This document shows positions 1 through 3,514 of a stretch of DNA of 6,500 nucleotides, piece after piece. The number at the start of each line of letters is the position of its first letter. Position 1 is the first letter of the stretch. Below the pieces are notes generated by a model. It was not told the origin of the DNA and did not search any database. It saw nothing but the letters and a program-made list of their open reading frames with translations. Both the position numbers and the translations under genes were made by a program. Source of the DNA: Clostridia bacterium (GTDB lineage Bacteria; Bacillota_A; Clostridia; Peptostreptococcales; JAAYPU01); contig JAKSCF010000336.1 of NCBI GenBank assembly GCA_022360735.1, positions 1-6,500 on the forward strand. Direction: 5' to 3'.

Positions 1-39
1 ACCACCTGTGACTAAGACTCTTTTTTTGTTAACCCTCAT
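1..39 (-). CDS. NAD-dependent epimerase/dehydratase, N-terminal fragment (partial)
   Basis: Only the first 13 codons are in the window, reading MRVNKKRVLVTGG from an ATG at 39-37; the rest lies off the left edge. A short basic start followed by a beta strand and V-T-G-G is the usual opening of extended short-chain dehydrogenases (NAD-dependent sugar-nucleotide epimerases and 4,6-dehydratases), where it begins the Gly-rich NAD(P)-binding loop. The gene starts 13 bp after the stop of the tandem glycosyltransferase on the same strand, with no terminator between, so it is probably co-transcribed. With a cytidylyltransferase-like gene two places upstream, a CDP-glucose 4,6-dehydratase or similar nucleotide-sugar modifying enzyme is plausible, but 13 residues cannot decide the substrate. 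The ribosome binding site is weak. Confidence 0.6.
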   Translation of the reverse strand, partial: MRVNKKRVLVTGG

Positions 40-52
40 ATTATCATCTACT

Positions 53-2455
53 TTATTTCTTTATTGTCATATAATTTTTAAAATCATATCCATCTTTATT
101 GGTAAACAAGCTTTCCATATCGCTCTTGATGGGTTTCACACTATGCATAACATGACGTAAGGCATTTAAATATGGATAATATGCGTATTGCATCACTCTA
201 AAATCAATATTTAATGGGCTCCACTTCCAAATATCAAATTCATCTTCATTAAAAATAAGCAAGCTGCCAAAATGATACGCTACCAATCCATGTTCACCAA
301 TATATAGTTGTTCATTTCTCACACTAATGGGTTCTTTAGGATTAAGAATAATATTCCACGGTGCGGTATTTATGCCATTATGTTCCGATATTTTAATGTT
401 TGAAAATAGTTGTGGAAATTGATCCAGATATTTTTGGTCTCCCCACCTTGGAAATTGTGGCTCAGGATAATCATGACACCACTCTAAACATTTCTCCATC
501 CACCATTTTAAGATAATTGAAGAAGAGCCGTCTTTGCTAAAACCTAACAAGCCCGCTTGATAAATTCCATTTGTTTTTTCCATTTCTCCCGGAGCTCTTT
601 GCCTTGTCATCAAAACAGAATGACCTTCCCATTCGTCATATATAGCTTTGGGGTGGGAGAAAAAGTAAATATCAGCATCACAATACAGCAGTTTTTCTAC
701 ATTATAATTTTCTAAAATATAGGAACATAATACTGGTTTGAGTGTCCAACAAAATTCATTTAATTTCCTGTTAGGCCTAACCGCTTTTACTCTTTCGTTT
801 TCAATTTTGTCTAAAGGCAGCAATGTAGCGTTACTTAAGTTTAAACTTTTCAGCAAAGTATAAGATTGAATATCTATACAACAAATCCATAAATGAAAAC
901 TTTCCATCTGATTTAATAAGGAACGATATAACGTAAGGACTTTAAACACATATTTTTCAGAAGCAATAGAACAAAAATAGTACATATTATCCCATTTGGA
1001 TATGATTACATCAAATTCACTGTATTTTAATGGTGTTTTGGCTTCTTCAATTTTTTTATCGCTATAACACGCACCAACTTTTTCCCCAATCATTCCCATG
1101 GAGTTTCTTAGCGCCATTAGGTAGGGTAGATATATCCCATTTTTTATAACATTACTGATTTTAATACTGCCTAAGTTCCACAAGTCATAGTGGTCCTGAT
1201 CAAATATATCAATACATGCGAAATGATAAGCAACCAATTCATAGCCTTCAATCAATACATTGGCTTCACTACGTGTGATCTGATAATTATTGTTGTATAT
1301 CGTATTCCACGGCGCAGCGTTAATGCCTAAATGTCCGGATATTTTTGTATCTGCAAAAAGTCTTGGTAAATGATCTAAATATTTTTGATCGCCCCATCGG
1401 TCGCTATCGGGATCTTCTCTTAGGTAACACCACTCCAAGCATTTCTGTTTCCACCAGTTGACCGCATTTCTGCCTATTTCATTATTTTTGAAACCAACGA
1501 GTCCTGCTTGATATACACCATACTTTTTTTCAACCCAATCCAGATCTCTTTGCAAACATAAATATAAGGAGGCCTCACCCCAATCATTGTAAATCGCCAT
1601 AGTATCTGAGAAAAAATACATATCGGAATCACAATATATAACAGAATTGACTTTGTAATGTTCGAAAATATAAGAAATGAGCCAAGATTTCATCGTCCAA
1701 CAATACTCGCTCATTGTTCGGGATTGTCTAGTTTGCCGCAATGCATCTGTCTCAACATCTTTAACATGAATGAGAATAACATTTTCAAACTGTTTTTCAT
1801 TTAAAAACTCATAAATAAAGTCATCCATGCAGCAAATAAATAATTTATAGTCGGTTGTTACACGATTTAATGATTCATAAAAAGCCAATATTTTAATTAA
1901 ATATTTTGTTCCGGCTATTGAACAAAAACATTGTTTTGGATCACCACATCCTTTCCTGATATCCAAAGCTAATTCTTGCCGATCCATGATGCTATCAATT
2001 TGTTCCTGAATATTTTCCACCTGCTGCTCACATGTGAATTCTACATCCATTGTCGTCATCTCCATTTGTTCTTGTAGTACATCTGCCAACCTAAGAATTT
2101 CTTGTAGGTTAATCCGCTCATCAACCCCTTCTTCATATGGTTTGATATCTTTCGCCGGCCCCGCGGGCTTCTCTCCCGGGACTTCTACTACTGGGTCCAT
2201 CACCGGCTGCACTGCGATATTCTCTACTACTGGGTCCATCACCGGCTGCTCTGGGATATTCTTTACCGGATCCTCTACTACTGGGTCCATCACCGGTTGA
2301 TCCGCAATATTCTCTACCGGGTCCTTTACCGGGTCTTTGTTCTTAATTTTACAAAAGCTTTGCTTGATTCTAACACTTAGCTTATGAAAAAAATTTGTAA
2401 TGGCATGCATTACCCTCATGGTAATATTTCTGATTTTTATAATAAACCCCGTCAA
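53..2455 (-). CDS. Tandem-domain GT-A glycosyltransferase with basic N-terminus and Pro/Val/Asp repeat linker
   Basis: Predicted protein of 800 residues (numbered from TTG 2455) with two copies of a GT-A nucleotide-sugar transferase domain, roughly 171-465 and 488-782. The domains align in exact register 317 residues apart: FCSIA (ending near 181 and 498), DxD metal/nucleotide motifs YCDSDMYFF (D276, D278) and YCDADIYFF (D593, D595), RWGDQKYLD (from 353 and 670), GIN-APWN, and LVAYHF. The fold resembles GT8-like putative nucleotide-diphospho-sugar transferases; donor and acceptor are unknown. In front are a basic, amphipathic stretch (about 1-40), a repeat linker (41-91) and a probable coiled-coil segment (about 110-160). 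There is no clear signal peptide or membrane helix, so it is probably cytosolic or peripheral to the membrane. The frame stays open to a TTG at 2557, but that start has no good ribosome binding site, whereas TTG 2455 follows AAGGAGG. It lies between a nucleotidyltransferase gene and a dehydratase-type gene on the same strand. Both DxD motifs are intact, so both domains could be active. Confidence 0.85.
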   Translation of the reverse strand: MTGFIIKIRNITMRVMHAITNFFHKLSVRIKQSFCKIKNKDPVKDPVENIADQPVMDPVVEDPVKNIPEQPVMDPVVENIAVQPVMDPVVEVPGEKPAGPAKDIKPYEEGVDERINLQEILRLADVLQEQMEMTTMDVEFTCEQQVENIQEQIDSIMDRQELALDIRKGCGDPKQCFCSIAGTKYLIKILAFYESLNRVTTDYKLFICCMDDFIYEFLNEKQFENVILIHVKDVETDALRQTRQSRTMSEYCWTMKSWLISYIFEHYKVNSVIYCDSDMYFFSDTMAIYNDWGEASLYLCLQRDLDWVEKKYGVYQAGLVGFKNNEIGRNAVNWWKQKCLEWCYLREDPDSDRWGDQKYLDHLPRLFADTKISGHLGINAAPWNTIYNNNYQITRSEANVLIEGYELVAYHFACIDIFDQDHYDLWNLGSIKISNVIKNGIYLPYLMALRNSMGMIGEKVGACYSDKKIEEAKTPLKYSEFDVIISKWDNMYYFCSIASEKYVFKVLTLYRSLLNQMESFHLWICCIDIQSYTLLKSLNLSNATLLPLDKIENERVKAVRPNRKLNEFCWTLKPVLCSYILENYNVEKLLYCDADIYFFSHPKAIYDEWEGHSVLMTRQRAPGEMEKTNGIYQAGLLGFSKDGSSSIILKWWMEKCLEWCHDYPEPQFPRWGDQKYLDQFPQLFSNIKISEHNGINTAPWNIILNPKEPISVRNEQLYIGEHGLVAYHFGSLLIFNEDEFDIWKWSPLNIDFRVMQYAYYPYLNALRHVMHSVKPIKSDMESLFTNKDGYDFKNYMTIKK
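2183..2335 (-). repeat. In-frame 39-nt direct repeats encoding a 13-residue Pro/Val/Asp unit
   Basis: Three 13-codon units occupy 2311-2273, 2260-2222 and 2221-2183 and encode NIADQPVMDPVVE, NIPEQPVMDPVVE and NIAVQPVMDPVVE. A four-codon DPVK insert separates the first two, and two further DPV triplets precede them (to 2335). At DNA level, a 27-nt core beginning TCTACTACTGGGTCCATC recurs on the plus strand at 2184, 2223 and 2274; the third copy differs only in its last bases. Unit length is a multiple of three, so gain or loss of a copy would keep the reading frame. The region is locally GC-rich (37 of 60 bases in 2161-2220, against 21 of 60 in 2401-2460). It probably forms an extended linker between the basic N-terminus and the catalytic domains. 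Confidence 0.9.
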
Positions 2456-2464
2456 ACCTTTTAC

Positions 2465-2471
2465 CCTCCTT
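2465..2471 (-). promoter_or_regulatory. Strong ribosome binding site for TTG start at 2455
   Basis: On the minus strand AAGGAGG lies 9 nt before an in-frame TTG (2455-2453). It is the best Shine-Dalgarno match near the start of the tandem glycosyltransferase and argues that translation begins here, not at the in-frame TTG at 2557, where only a weak AGG is seen. The alternative is that the bases are simply the codons AGG-AGG of a longer protein. Confidence 0.65.
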
Positions 2472-2563
2472 ATTCTCCACTTTTGAATATATATGGTTAA
2501 CAAAGCCACCTGTTTTTTATATTGAAAACCTTCATCTGTTATATTGTTTGAGAACAATTGACC

Positions 2564-2595
2564 TAGGTGGCATTTCTTATGCGAGATGCCACCTA
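2564..2595 (-). promoter_or_regulatory. Intergenic hairpin between the nucleotidyltransferase and tandem glycosyltransferase genes
   Basis: The arms TAGGTGGCAT (2564-2573) and ATGCCACCTA (2586-2595) are perfect inverted repeats of 10 bp around a 12-nt loop. In leftward transcription the hairpin lies 38 nt after the stop codon at 2633 and about 110 nt before the preferred TTG start. No T-run follows on either strand, so it is not a standard intrinsic terminator. It could be a processing or stability element, an attenuator in the leader of the downstream gene, or a protein-binding palindrome. The left arm overlaps ACCTAGGT (2561-2568), which shares ACCTAGG with the palindrome at 3479-3497. The structure is clear in the sequence; its function is inferred. 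Confidence 0.5.
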
Positions 2596-2632
2596 CCCAA
2601 GAAACATGATTGATAACTTTGTTAACTAACTT

Positions 2633-3385
2633 TTACTTCATATTTAAATCTAACAATGCATTTGCATTCTCAATATCTTTATTCGTATCAATTCCAATCC
2701 AGTAACCTTTATGCTCATAAACCGCTAACTCTCCAATGCTGCCTAATTCTTTAAGCAATGTTTCTTCTAATACACAATTTTTGTCTTCACTAAGATATGA
2801 AAGTATTTGCTTACTACAGACAAAAAAGCCTCCATTGACAATATGATCTAAAAGGGGCTTTTCTTTGAAGCTTGTAGCAATCCCGTCTTTTACTGTTAAA
2901 ATGCCGTAATTACTTTTATACGCTATTCCCGTAACTGTTGCCAACTTTCCTTTTCTATGATGATAGTCTATCAATGCATCAATATTAATGTCTGAGATCC
3001 CATCACCATAAGTGAGTAAAAAAGGATCTGTTTTTATATACTTTTCAAGTTTTTTTACTCTTGCTCCTGTCATAGTATCTTCGCCGGTATCGACGAAGGT
3101 AATATTCCAATCTTCTTTAGGTTTTTCAACATAGTCAATCTTTTCAATTCCGAGATTATACTTATAGTTAGAATGATATATATTATAATTGTGAAAATAA
3201 TCTTTGATGACATTACCTTTATAACCTAAAGGTAATAAGAAATCATTATATCCATAATTACTATAATGCTTCATAATATGCCAGATAATAGGCTTTCCTT
3301 TCACAATTGCCAGTGGTTTAGGGATTGAAGATGTTACATGGCTCATTCTTAGTCCTTTACCGCCGCATAAAATGATGACATCCAA
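2633..3385 (-). CDS. rfbF: Glucose-1-phosphate cytidylyltransferase-like sugar nucleotidyltransferase
   Basis: A 250-residue protein of the sugar-1-phosphate nucleotidyltransferase family, close to the usual RfbF length of about 257. It would join a nucleoside triphosphate to a hexose-1-phosphate, most likely CTP plus glucose-1-phosphate to CDP-glucose and pyrophosphate, in the cytoplasm. Visible motifs are the N-terminal nucleotide-binding loop LCGGKGLRM (6-14), I-P-K-P with K23, GKPIIWHIMKHYSNYG (30-45), DTGEDTMTGARV (99-110), YGDG with D128 (126-129), FKEKP (173-177), NGGFFV (184-189) and GYWIGIDT with D233. The WHIMK-YS-YG block and the DTG-D-MTG-R block are typical of the cytidylyltransferase subgroup, more than of RmlA or GalU. 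An oddity is GGKGLRM where the family normally has GGxGTRL. The start is TTG at 3385, placed so that the first beta strand is complete; AAGGA and GTGAG lie 11 and 5 nt upstream. It is the first gene of the leftward unit and probably supplies the donor sugar used by its neighbours. CTP versus UTP specificity is not proven. Confidence 0.8.
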   Translation of the reverse strand: MDVIILCGGKGLRMSHVTSSIPKPLAIVKGKPIIWHIMKHYSNYGYNDFLLPLGYKGNVIKDYFHNYNIYHSNYKYNLGIEKIDYVEKPKEDWNITFVDTGEDTMTGARVKKLEKYIKTDPFLLTYGDGISDINIDALIDYHHRKGKLATVTGIAYKSNYGILTVKDGIATSFKEKPLLDHIVNGGFFVCSKQILSYLSEDKNCVLEETLLKELGSIGELAVYEHKGYWIGIDTNKDIENANALLDLNMK

Positions 3386-3478
3386 AATTTCTCACTTCCT
3401 TTAATTGTATTTTATTCAGAATTGATAACGACTGTTACACCTTTCAGCCTTTTTACACATATCAATGTATTAGAGAAA

Positions 3479-3497
3479 CCCTAGGTAATACCTAGGG
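3479..3497. promoter_or_regulatory. Perfect 19-bp palindrome, candidate operator or leader hairpin
   Basis: CCCTAGGTAATACCTAGGG is a perfect inverted repeat with 9-bp arms about a central A. It ends 17 bp before the ATG of the rightward gene and just before its ribosome binding site. As DNA it could be a dimeric repressor or activator site that affects either divergent gene. As RNA it could fold as a 7-bp stem with a TAATA loop directly upstream of the ribosome binding site and modulate translation. No regulator gene is visible in the window. Confidence 0.55.
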
Positions 3498-3503
3498 AAA
3501 ACT

Positions 3504-3510
3504 GGGGTGA
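3504..3510 (+). promoter_or_regulatory. Ribosome binding site of the wall-binding glycosyltransferase fusion
   Basis: GGGGTGA, close to the GGAGGTGA anti-16S complement, lies 4 nt before the ATG at 3515. It fixes the start, which is also where the peptidoglycan-binding domain begins, so no signal peptide is hidden upstream. Confidence 0.7.
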
Positions 3511-3514
3511 GATT

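Larger units (their letters stand above)
3386..3514. promoter_or_regulatory. Divergent intergenic region, presumed back-to-back promoters
   Basis: These 129 bp separate two genes transcribed away from each other, so promoters for both are expected here. The stretch is AT-rich apart from the palindrome near its right end. I found no convincing -35/-10 pair for the housekeeping sigma factor on either strand. Partial matches are TTTACA at 3452 without a well-placed -10 (plus strand), and TAAAAT with a weak -35 at about 18 bp (minus strand). Promoter positions are therefore left open. Confidence 0.5.

Noticed and set aside
2034..2300. Plus-strand open frame of 88 codons, rich in Ser/Thr/Gly repeats
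   Set aside because: It is antisense to the repeat region of the tandem glycosyltransferase; its repeats are only the complement of the Pro/Val/Asp units, and no ribosome binding site was evident.
2540..2600. Intrinsic terminator after the nucleotidyltransferase gene
   Set aside because: A good stem is present, but neither strand has the following T-run, so I recorded it as a hairpin of unknown role.
3400..3420. Sigma-E-like -10 (AATACAAT) on the minus strand ahead of the nucleotidyltransferase gene
   Set aside because: No matching -35 is at the right distance, and transcription would begin inside the ribosome binding site, so it is not counted as evidence for sporulation control.
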